64,000 nt of DNA from Acinetobacter lwoffii (lineage in GTDB: Bacteria; Pseudomonadota; Gammaproteobacteria; Pseudomonadales; Moraxellaceae): contig NZ_CP072549.1 of NCBI RefSeq assembly GCF_019343495.1, forward strand, positions 930,001 to 994,000. Reading direction: 5' to 3'. A program made the translations under genes and the position numbers. Of this stretch, positions 56,295-64,000 are shown piece after piece; the first letter of the stretch is position 1; every line of letters starts with the position of its first letter. Under the pieces are notes generated by a model. That model searched no databases. It was not told where the DNA came from and worked only from the letters and a program-made list of their open reading frames with translations.

Positions 56295-56960
56295 ATGCAA
56301 CAAATGTGGACAGACATTGATCACTACATTGATTCACATTTAATTCCTGAAGACCCTATTCTGAATCAAACTCTTGAGAATACCGCAGCGCACGGTTTTC
56401 CTGATCATCTGGCTGTAGCACCGAACCAAGGCATGTTGTTGCAGATGCTAATCCAGATGAACCAATGTAAACGTATACTGGAACTCGGCACATTTGCAGC
56501 ATATAGCACCATGTGGCTGGCACGTGCTTTGCCGGATGATGGCTATATCCTGACCATTGAAGGACGTGATACCCATGCAGCGATGGGTCAGGAAAATATT
56601 GATCGCGCGCAGCTTAAACAGACCGTCGAACTGAAATGCGGCCGTGCAGCAGATGTGCTTAAAGCCCTGCCTGAAGATACGGAAGCTTTCGATTTCATCT
56701 TTATTGATGCAGACAAACAGAGTTATCCGGAATATCTGGAACTCAGTTTAAACCTGTCGCACTCAGGTACACTTATTTTTCTGGACAATGTGATTCGTGC
56801 TGGCGAAATCATTAACCCAGACAATAATAAACCAAGTATTGAAGGCATTCGTGACATGTTTAAAGCGCTTCAAAATCATCCACGTATCTTGTCATGCACT
56901 GCTTTACAAACGGTTGGCAGCAAAGGACATGATGGTTTTGCACTCGCGATTGTGAAATAA
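56295..56960 (+). CDS. SAM-dependent O-methyltransferase, family 3
   Basis: 221 residues from ATG 56295 with GAGG twelve bases upstream; an ORF start at 56238 would add residues of no family character. Catechol-O-methyltransferase-like fold: ILELGTFAAYSTMWLARALP (SAM loop), metal site FDFIFIDADKQSYPEYL with Asp ligands, and the LIFLDNVIRAGEI element with further metal residues. Mg2+-dependent methylation of catechol-type hydroxyls is the usual activity; substrate unknown. Confidence 0.88.
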   Translation: MQQMWTDIDHYIDSHLIPEDPILNQTLENTAAHGFPDHLAVAPNQGMLLQMLIQMNQCKRILELGTFAAYSTMWLARALPDDGYILTIEGRDTHAAMGQENIDRAQLKQTVELKCGRAADVLKALPEDTEAFDFIFIDADKQSYPEYLELSLNLSHSGTLIFLDNVIRAGEIINPDNNKPSIEGIRDMFKALQNHPRILSCTALQTVGSKGHDGFALAIVK

Positions 56961-57029
56961 AACAAGAAGAACAAAAATCACCCAATTACATATTTACCAT
57001 AAATAACATTAACTTATAAATATTAACCA

Positions 57030-57062
57030 CAGAGTTATCCACAATATATGAGGATAACTCTG
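57030..57062. terminator. Hairpin between convergent genes, with a DnaA-box sequence
   Basis: CAGAGTTATCC / GGATAACTCTG perfect 11-bp stem with an 11-nt loop, lying between the methyltransferase (plus) and the stress protein (minus). T run is weak (GTCATTTTTAAA). The stem and loop contain TTATCCACA (57035-57043), the consensus DnaA box. Confidence 0.55.
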
Positions 57063-57128
57063 GTCATTTTTAAATCAAGCTGTAACAATTTACGATTAGA
57101 CTTCGCGCTTGGCTATTATATGCAATTC

Positions 57129-57971
57129 TCACTTCGCAACCAGTAAAGGCACTTTAGAATTCCGGAAAATCGTGGTCGCAATACTGCCCAAAAAGAACTG
57201 GTGGATTTTACTGTGACTAAATGCACCCAACACGATCAGCTGAATCCCGAGTTCCTGCTGATAGGTCAAAATATTTTCTGCGACATCGCCATAGCGGTAT
57301 TGTGGCACCACATCTAAACCGGCCTGATTTAAATATTGCAAAGGCTCATTTAGAATTTCAGCATGATCACCGATATATAACAGATGGCATTGCAATAAGC
57401 GCAGCAAATCACTTTCCGCAATCCGTTTCATCATCTTGATACAGGTTGGTGAATATTCATAGGCAAAAATAAATCGTGTCGGTGGCTTAAACTGTTCCCC
57501 GACTGTCATCACGGTACAGTTTGCCCCACGAATAAAATTTTCGACATTGGTACCAATCGGTTTGTTTTTTTCAGCCGAGCGTTCACCGAGTAATCCAATC
57601 ACTGCAATATCATCAGGCTGCAGGATCTGGAAGCTTTGCTCCAGAAAATCACCCTTTTCCTGAATATGTGTGGTTTGAATACCGTGTTCTGCCAGAATCC
57701 GCTCGGAAATGTGTTGCAGCAGGTTATTGCTATAATCCAGCGCAATTTCACTTTGTTTTTGTTCAAGCTCAGCCAGTTCTTTGAGTAACATGGCATTGCT
57801 TTCAAAGCCGATCACTCCGCTGATTTCCCCCAGATGATAACTGGCCGGGTAATAATCCAAAACCTGTAACAGGACCAGTTCACGCCCAGTCTGTTTGGCA
57901 ATCCATGCCGCCGCGTCTGCCAGCGCGTTTATACATGGTGATGAGTCGATGCAGGCGATGACACGTTTCAT
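57129..57971 (-). CDS. Universal stress protein, tandem Usp domains
   Basis: 280 residues with two UspA folds, about 1-150 and 160-280. The second has the ATP-binding-type ending VLGAFSHSKIHQFFLGSIATTIFRNSKVPLLVA (G-x2-G-x9-G-S/T related), and the first holds VIACIDSSPCINALADAA at its start. The pattern fits cytoplasmic Usp proteins induced by stress or growth arrest. Monocistronic, upstream gap about 190 bp. Confidence 0.9.
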   Translation of the reverse strand: MKRVIACIDSSPCINALADAAAWIAKQTGRELVLLQVLDYYPASYHLGEISGVIGFESNAMLLKELAELEQKQSEIALDYSNNLLQHISERILAEHGIQTTHIQEKGDFLEQSFQILQPDDIAVIGLLGERSAEKNKPIGTNVENFIRGANCTVMTVGEQFKPPTRFIFAYEYSPTCIKMMKRIAESDLLRLLQCHLLYIGDHAEILNEPLQYLNQAGLDVVPQYRYGDVAENILTYQQELGIQLIVLGAFSHSKIHQFFLGSIATTIFRNSKVPLLVAK

Positions 57972-58164
57972 GTTTAGCCTCTCTTCTATTTATGATAAAA
58001 ATTTCTTAGTTATTTTTAACTTAGCATAAGCATTCAAAAATGTGCAGCGAAATCTGTAAGGCTTGACTTGAAATATGTTAACTTTTATGTGAACAAATAT
58101 AGATCAATATATCGAACCATCTGCTGAGTCAGGCTGTTGCATCAAGCACTTGACTTCCAAAAGC

Positions 58165-58782
58165 TTATTCACGATAGCGAATGAATTGGGCCGGATTACC
58201 GGCGACAATCGCACGCTTCTCGACATCCTTGGTCACCATACTGTTCATTCCCACCACGGCCTGATCTGCGATTTTAATTCCGTCCTTGATACCGACATGC
58301 GCACCGAGCCACACATCCCGACCAATCTCGATGCCTTGCGAACGTACTGGCTGCTGATAAATCGGCTGCTCCAAATCCATGCCATGATCAAAGGCATAAA
58401 GATGACAATAAGCGGCGATGCGCACCTGATCATGCAGTTTAATCCCCACCCGGCCACCATCCAGAATACAGTGATGATTGATCGCCACTTCATTACCGAT
58501 CTCTAGGGGGCCATGTAAGGTGCAATCTGCAGCAATAAAGCTATTATCACCAATAATGATTTTGCGTCCCGGCTCCGCGAAAATATGTGCAAGAGGTGAA
58601 ATAAAACAGTTTTCACCAATCTCGACGGTTTCCATTTCCATCAAGTAAGCCTGATAGTCCTTTTGCCACGCTTCTGCCCAGCTACGATTTTTAGGCTTTA
58701 AAGACCAGTACAGCCAAGGCATATAATTCAGGCGATGTTTGTGCTGTTCACGATATTTCAGTAATGGATCTACGTCAGTCAT
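58165..58782 (-). CDS. Hexapeptide-repeat acyltransferase
   Basis: 205 residues. Helical N-terminal part (LLKYREQHKHRLNY, EAWQKDYQAYL) then left-handed beta-helix repeats (VEIGENCFISPLAHI, IIIGDNSFIAADCTLHG, IEIGRDVWLGAHVGIKDGIKI, VVGMNSMVTKDV), with YAFDHGMD supplying a possible catalytic His. Ends with the AGNPAQFIRY motif of O-acetyltransferases. Substrate not identifiable. Overlaps the YigZ gene by 8 nt, so they are co-translated. Confidence 0.88.
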   Translation of the reverse strand: MTDVDPLLKYREQHKHRLNYMPWLYWSLKPKNRSWAEAWQKDYQAYLMEMETVEIGENCFISPLAHIFAEPGRKIIIGDNSFIAADCTLHGPLEIGNEVAINHHCILDGGRVGIKLHDQVRIAAYCHLYAFDHGMDLEQPIYQQPVRSQGIEIGRDVWLGAHVGIKDGIKIADQAVVGMNSMVTKDVEKRAIVAGNPAQFIRYRE

Positions 58783-59374
58783 CTGTCGCTTCTTCTATGA
58801 TTTTGAGCTGTTCGCGGCCGCGGGTCACATCTTGAATTTTTAAGGCAAAAGATTGAATTTGATGTAACTGAAATAAGGCACTGACCTGCACCCCTTCGGC
58901 TGTATATTCTTCCTGATAATCGATTTGCTGCTGATTCAATTCATATTGAAAGATGGCCCATTCATTGAATTGACAGGAAAATTGCACCTTCTTCTTTTCA
59001 ATCAGTTCAATTTTTTCTGCCAACAACAAACATTGTCCAGCGCAACCGCCATAGGCCCGTACCAAGCCCCCTGTTCCCAGCTTGATCCCGCCATACCAGC
59101 GATTGACCAATACCAGCACATTGGTCAGCTCATTACCTTCAATGGTCGCCAAAATCGGGCGTCCCGCTGTACCTGAAGGTTCCCCATCATCATTAAAGCG
59201 TACCTGATGGCCAATTTTCCAGGCCCAACATTGATGTGTGGTGCTTGGATCACGATGAGCCTCCAGAAAATCTTTGACGTCCTGCTCATTTTCAACAGGG
59301 GTGGCAAAGGCCTGAAAGCGGCTTTTTTTGATGTCTTCCTCAAAACTGACCAGACTGGCAATGGTAAATGGCAT
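58775..59374 (-). CDS. yigZ: YigZ/IMPACT family protein
   Basis: 199 residues from ATG 59374. N-terminal UPF0029 domain with KKSRFQAFATPVENEQD, AHRDPSTTHQCWAW, and NDDGEPSGTAGRPILA followed by VLVNRWYGGIKLGTGGLVRAY, the family signatures. A C-terminal DUF1949 EF-G-like domain follows. Role unknown, perhaps translation-linked like eukaryotic IMPACT. An upstream in-frame start at 59479 would cross the secretion-operon terminator, so it was not used. Confidence 0.88.
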   Translation of the reverse strand: MPFTIASLVSFEEDIKKSRFQAFATPVENEQDVKDFLEAHRDPSTTHQCWAWKIGHQVRFNDDGEPSGTAGRPILATIEGNELTNVLVLVNRWYGGIKLGTGGLVRAYGGCAGQCLLLAEKIELIEKKKVQFSCQFNEWAIFQYELNQQQIDYQEEYTAEGVQVSALFQLHQIQSFALKIQDVTRGREQLKIIEEATDD

Positions 59375-59428
59375 AACTTCAGGCTTTAAACTCTCACTGC
59401 TGCAGTATACCCGCTTTGCACAGACAAA

Positions 59429-59453
59429 TAAAAAGCCTCTCCACGGAGAGGCC
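59429..59453 (-). terminator. Terminator of the type I secretion operon
   Basis: GCCTCTC / GAGAGGC stem around CGTG; on the minus strand it is followed by TTTTTATTT. About 40 nt past the HlyD-like stop. Confidence 0.88.
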
Positions 59454-59493
59454 TGATTTTGATCGATTGTTTTACTCAATTGCTTGGCAAATA

Positions 59494-60682
59494 TTACCGT
59501 TCACGCAAGGCTTCTTTGGCTTTATTAAATGGCTTGATCAGATAATCCATCACGGTTTTTGAACCAGTACGAATATCCACGGTGGCCACCATCCCCGGCG
59601 TAATATTGAATTCCTGCCCGGCATTATTGCTTAGCTTGTCGCTGTCGGTACGGATATACACCCGATAATAAAATTGATCCTGCTTGACTTCATCACGCAA
59701 GGTATCCGGTGAAATCATGGTCACTTTACCGTTTAGCCCGCCATAAATTGAATAATCATAGGCACTAATTTTGACCATCGCTTCTTGATTAGGGCGAATA
59801 AAGGCAATATCACGCGGCGAAATTCGTGCTTCAACCAGTAATTTTTCATCTAGTGGCACGATGGTCATCAACTTGCCATTTTGTGGAATCACGCCGCCCA
59901 GCGTCATCACATCAATCTCTTTGACTACACCGCGAACCGGTGATTTAAAAACAGTTCGGCTCAAAGTATCCGACTTGCCACGCACCACCTGTTGCTGAGT
60001 TTCCACATCGGTATTGGCTTTGGACAGCTCTTGCCGCGCATTCACATAATATTTGATTACGGATATCATTCATCTGATTACGCAGGTCATTGGCTTCACG
60101 TTTTAGACGCAACACTTCAACTTCACTGGCTGCCCCTTTGGCGACCAAGGGAGCGGTCATTTCCAGTTCTTGCTGCACCAGTAACAAAGCCTGTTCCAGG
60201 CCTGCAACAGATTCTTGCAAATTGGCTCGACGCGACTGATACAGGGCCGTTTCTTCTTTAACCAATTTGGGGTATTTCAACACTTCTTCAGGAAAGACCA
60301 ACGGTGCGCCGGTGACTTCCGCACGTAAACGGGCTGAAGTGGCACGTGATGACACCAGCAAGGATTCTGATTCACCGACGTTGGATTCAAAGCGGGTCGG
60401 ATCAAGCTGGGCCAATACTTGCCCACGCTCGACAATCTCACCTTCTTTGACATTAAGTTTAGTCAAAATACCACCATCCAGAGACTGAATCACCTGCTCT
60501 TTGGATGATGGAATTATTTTTCCAGTACCGGTAGATACTTCTTCCAATTTGAATAACCAGGCCCAGGTCAGTAATACCAGTAGGCCAATGCCGATAATCC
60601 AGATGATGACACTTGATTTGGGTAATGGCGGTTCCTGAAAGCTGACCTTGCTGGAACGTTTTAGTTGCTGTAGTTCACTCAT
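59494..60682 (-). pseudogene. HlyD-family membrane fusion protein, frameshifted
   Basis: Periplasmic adaptor of a type I secretion system. The N-terminal part in one frame holds a membrane helix (SSVIIWIIGIGLLVLLTWAW), a biotinyl-lipoyl half (GGILTKLNVKEGEIVERGQVLAQLD) and a helical hairpin ending NDIRNQ. Immediately after, near 60052-60054, the coding frame shifts: the frame continuing YYVNARQELSKANTD, SPVRGVVKEIDVMTLGG and the HlyD C-terminal beta-barrel is displaced by one. Removing one A from the AAA there restores about 395 residues. Otherwise the protein is cut to 245 residues with a nonsense tail. It could also be a sequencing error. Confidence 0.85.
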
Positions 60683-62817
60683 GCACTTGCTCCCACAACC
60701 CGCTTCTTACCACCTTGCGATTGATTCAGGATCTGATCCCGTGGTCCATCCATCACAATCTTGCCATCATTGACCACCAGAATACGGTCCACCAGTTCCA
60801 ATACCGCACGGCGATGAGTCGCAACGATCATCGTACGATGGGTTAAATAACCTTTAAGATGATCAATCAACTGTTTTTCTGACACATCATCAATGGCAGC
60901 GGTCGGTTCATCCAGTAGCAAAATCTTTGGTTGACGAATCAACAACCGCGCCAATAACAAGGCTTGGCGCTGTCCACCAGAAAAGCCGACACCACCCTCT
61001 AAAATGATATGATCCAGCCCTTCTTTTTTCTCCTGTACAAATCCCAGTGCACCGATAATTTGTAAGGCTTCCAGAATTTGCTGATCGGTGGCCAAAGGTG
61101 CACCCAAAGTCAGGTTTTCACGAATTGAACCATAAAATAACTGCGAGTTCTGATTTAGCAAACTCATATCACGCCGCACATCTGACGGATCAATCAGGGT
61201 CAGATCAATCCCATCCAGCTTGACCTTGCCCTGTAACGGTGTCTGCATCCCAGACAAGAGCTGCAACAAGGTCGATTTTCCTGCACCATTACGGCCCAGA
61301 ATTGCAATTTTCTCCCCGGGCTTGATCTCTAGCTTGGGAATCATCAAACTCGGTTTCGGATCATCATCACCATATTTAAACACCACACCGTTAAGCTCAT
61401 AATGCCCATCCAGTGCCGGACGATGAATCAGGTGCGAATAATCCGGCTGGTCCACCGGTTTTTTCATGAGTTCATCCAGACCGGATTTCGCGACTTTGGC
61501 CTGTTGCAAGCGCCCCAGCACGCCAGTAATTTGTGAAATTGGTGCCAGCATGCGTGAAGAAAGAATCGAACAGGCCACCAGTGCCCCCGTGGTCATATCA
61601 CCCTCCATCACCGCAAAAGCCCCGACTAAAACCACAATCGCAAAGGTCAGTCCATGAATTTTTTGGGTCCAGGCAGTCATCAAGCCGACAATTTTACGTT
61701 GCTGCATGCTGACATCGGCTGACACTTCATTCATATGATTCCACTGATTCTGGAAACGCGTTTCAGCTCTTAACAGCTTGATGTCTTCAATTCCTTGTAC
61801 AGCTTCTACCAGCAAGGCATTGCGGATGGCAGATTCACGCATCCCCAACTGGGCCAGCTGTGCCAGTTTTTTCTGCGCCAGAATCCCTGGAAGAATCATT
61901 AAGGGCACAACGAGTAACATGACCCAGAACAGATTGCCACCGATCACCCAGAAGATCCCTAAGAACAGGAAGAAGAATGGCAGATCGGCAATTGCTGTGA
62001 CTGTGGTTGAAGTCACCAGTTCGCGGACGCCTTCCAGCTCACGAATTTGTGAAATAAAGGTTCCTGTTGATTTGGAACGTTCGCTGTTTTTAATCCGTAA
62101 TGAATGACCAAACACCCGGTCGGAAATTTTTAAATCCGCGCGTTTACCAATAATGTCTGATAGATAGATCCGCGAGACACGTAATACAAATTCAAAAATC
62201 GCAGCGATCAGCACGCCACCGGCCAACACCCATAACGTCGGAATAGATTGCGATGGAATGACACGGTCATAGACATTCATCGAGAAAACTATCGTGGCCA
62301 GTGCCAGAATATTGGCAATTAAAGACGCAAACATCACATCGATATAGCGCTTCCAGTCATTCAGGACAATTGACCAGAACCAGTTTTTCTCAAAGGGTTT
62401 GATATATTCATCCACCCGCGCATCTGGAACTGAAGATTCAGGACGCAGCACATAAAGATGCTTTATGCCAACCTCTAACTGTTCAATCATGAAACTTTGA
62501 GATAAACCTTCATCACCACTGAGCTGGATGCTGACATTGCCCTGTGTGTCGATGCGTTCAATCACCCCCACATCACCACTATCGAATTCAACCAGTAAAG
62601 GTAAACGCCATGGATTCAGCAGGCTGCGCTCAAATTTATTTTTACGGACATTTAAACCCATCTGACGACTGATTATCTTGAGCATGTCATCGATGTCATG
62701 ATGCTGGTCTCAGTCCAGTTGCAGGCGAATCCGCTCCTCAGAAGGCTCGATCCGGTAATGCCGGGCAATATTTAAAACCGCTTTAAGCCACGGTTGATAA
62801 TTTATTGTAGTACTCAT
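60679..62817 (-). pseudogene. Type I secretion ABC exporter, interrupted by an in-frame TGA
   Basis: LapB/HlyB-like permease-ATPase. The natural start is ATG at 62817, coupled by ATGA to the upstream tolC-like stop; the frame reads 35 codons to QLD and then TGA (62712-62710), continuing in the same frame with DQHHDIDDMLKIISRQMG. The full gene would be 712 residues: C39-like domain, six membrane segments (around 140-400), then the ATPase with Walker A GRNGAGKSTLLQL, signature GFSGGQRQALLLA and Walker B ILLLDEPTAAID. A restart at ATG 62685 could give a 668-residue protein lacking the first part of the C39-like domain. Confidence 0.85.
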
Positions 62818-64000
62818 GGCTGAACTTCAAACCCCTGAATAGAAATACGGTTAAGCGCGTAAATATCCCGTGTACGGCCGGTGACCTGAATGTACTGTAC
62901 GATCGCCGAATAAATATCATAGCGTGCCGATTCAATTTCCTGCGCGGCACTATGAATGGCTTGCTCTGCATTCAGCAAATCCACTACGGTTCGGGTACCC
63001 AATTTATATTGTTCTTGATACAGCTCTTTGGTGCGCACCGTGGTTGCGCGGCGCTGGGATAAAACCCCCATTTGTTTTTGTTTATTTTCAATCTGCTCGC
63101 GGATCAAGCGCACCTGATCCAGCACATCCAGATAGACCGTATTGACCTGTGCGCGTGCAGCTTCTTCGGCATAGCTTGCGGCACGGGTCTGTGAACGCGT
63201 TGCACCACCCTGATACAAATTACTGCTGGCTTCAATCATGACTGAATTATAGAAGCCATCATCTTCATTATTATTTGGATTCCGTCCATTCATCGCCTGA
63301 CTTAGACTGCCTTTAACACTAATAGTCGGATAAGAACTTAATCGCGCCTGATCTTTTTGCAAACGGGCAACATTGACCCCGGCATGGGCCAGAATCATGT
63401 TCGGAATCTGGGTAAATTCCGGATCCTGATAAAGATCAGCCTGTGCCACAATACGCTCAGGAATCTCTCATTCAATAGTGGATACATCAAATCCTAGCAA
63501 GGTACGTAAGCGTTGTTGATATTGTCTGAGCTGGGTCTGCTGTACAATCAGATTCGATTGCGCTGCTTCCAGATTGGACTGCGCCTGAATCGGGTCGGCC
63601 TGACTGCTGATTCCGGCGCGGGCACGCAAATTGGCAATTTCTGCAATCCTTCCAATGCCCTGAATTTGCTGTTGGGCAATCTGGGGAATTTGCTGATAGC
63701 GTTTGATACTCACTATTGCATCAGCCACTTCAAATGCGATCTGATCCAGACTGACCAGCACCTTGGCCTGTTCTTCTGCCAATCGCGCTTCTTCCACACT
63801 TACATTGGTTTTAATTTTGCCAAAGTCATACAGCATCTGGGTGGCATTCAAAGAAACCATTTGTTGTCCACGTTCACCGGAAGTGAGGTCACCTGTCCCG
63901 ATACCCCCGGATAACTGCGGATAATAACCCGCTCTCGCCACATCGATATTCGCGGCCTGCGCAGATAATGTCGAAATACTCTGTGTGATTTCAGGACGTC
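62814..64000 (-). pseudogene. TolC-family outer-membrane channel, interrupted by an in-frame TGA (5' end outside window)
   Basis: Frame is open from the window edge (RPEITQSISTLSAQ) through NIDVARAGYYPQLSGG, the coiled-coil repeats (IANLRARAGISSQADPIQAQ) and LRTLLGFDVSTIE, then TGA at 63470-63468, continuing in the same frame with EIPERIVAQADLYQDPEFTQIP and the second repeat half to the stop at 62814. The internal twofold repeat of TolC proteins is thus split in the middle. A GTG at 63449 could restart only the last 211 residues. First gene of the secretion operon. Confidence 0.85.

Noticed and set aside
60069..60682. Programmed frameshift in the HlyD-like gene
   Set aside because: Only an AAA run, no slippery heptamer and no downstream structure. 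The two neighbouring genes are also damaged, so decay is simpler.
59494..64000. TGA recoded as tryptophan as an explanation for the broken secretion genes
   Set aside because: Other genes in the window end in TGA and use TGG for Trp, and recoding would not repair the frameshift in the HlyD-like gene.

Overview
The window looks like chromosome of a gammaproteobacterium of the genus Acinetobacter. It has moderate-to-low GC, the gene orders rimO-pyrH-frr-uppS-cdsA-dxr-rseP-bamA-skp-lpxD-fabZ-lpxA, prmA-DUF3426-fis-purH-purD, trmJ-cysE and mutS-fdxA, and a short 4.5S-type SRP RNA. The genus call rests on recognised protein families and gene order read by eye, not on a database search.

Layout. 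1-5.7 kb: end of a GST-fold protein gene, rraA, a Rossmann oxidoreductase, rpsT, a 41-residue lipoprotein, a histidine phosphatase, cysQ, and divergently yrfG-hslR. 5.8-9.0 kb: recA-recX, the SRP RNA gene (minus strand) and a cpoB-like periplasmic gene. 9.0-21.5 kb: a long minus-strand envelope and translation cluster (lpxA, fabZ, lpxD, skp/ompH, bamA, rseP, dxr, cdsA, uppS, frr, pyrH, rimO). 21.5-24.4 kb: ntrB-ntrC (glnL-glnG) behind what reads as a sigma-54 promoter. 24.5-29.6 kb: a small conserved-looking gene, a complete IS4-family insertion sequence, an MhpT-like MFS transporter, and mnmG. 29.8-34.3 kb: a secreted Met/Gln/Pro-rich protein, two tandem bile-acid/sodium-symporter-like paralogues, prmA and a zinc-ribbon membrane protein. 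34.3-38 kb: fis behind a structured leader, purH and purD. 38.1-39.5 kb: an AT-rich DUF4145-like gene and a GNAT acetyltransferase. 40-42.7 kb: metQ-metN-metI methionine importer. 43.3-55.3 kb: dnaE, trmJ, cysE, two lipoproteins (one TPR, one lipase-like), mutS, fdxA. 55.4-59.4 kb: an M15-like lipoprotein, an O-methyltransferase, a tandem universal stress protein, a hexapeptide acyltransferase and a YigZ-family protein. 59.5-64 kb: a type I secretion operon (tolC-like, ABC exporter, HlyD-like) in which every gene carries a disabling lesion.

How the genes work together. The 9-21 kb block links nucleotide supply (pyrH), ribosome recycling (frr), isoprenoid and phospholipid precursors (dxr, uppS, cdsA), envelope-stress proteolysis (rseP), outer-membrane protein assembly (bamA, skp) and lipid A synthesis (lpxD, fabZ, lpxA). 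ntrBC sense nitrogen status. purH/purD make purines. metQNI imports methionine and cysE starts cysteine synthesis.

Most notable non-coding signals. The 619-bp gap between metI and dnaE holds two copies, in inverted orientation, of a three-hairpin element. In each copy the first two hairpins present GGA in the loop, the format recognised by CsrA/RsmA, although their stem sequences differ. Other points are a multi-hairpin leader before fis, an IS inserted exactly inside the transcription terminator of the MFS gene, a pair of facing C/G-rich repeats between purH and purD, and the decayed secretion operon. No tRNA, rRNA or CRISPR array was seen.
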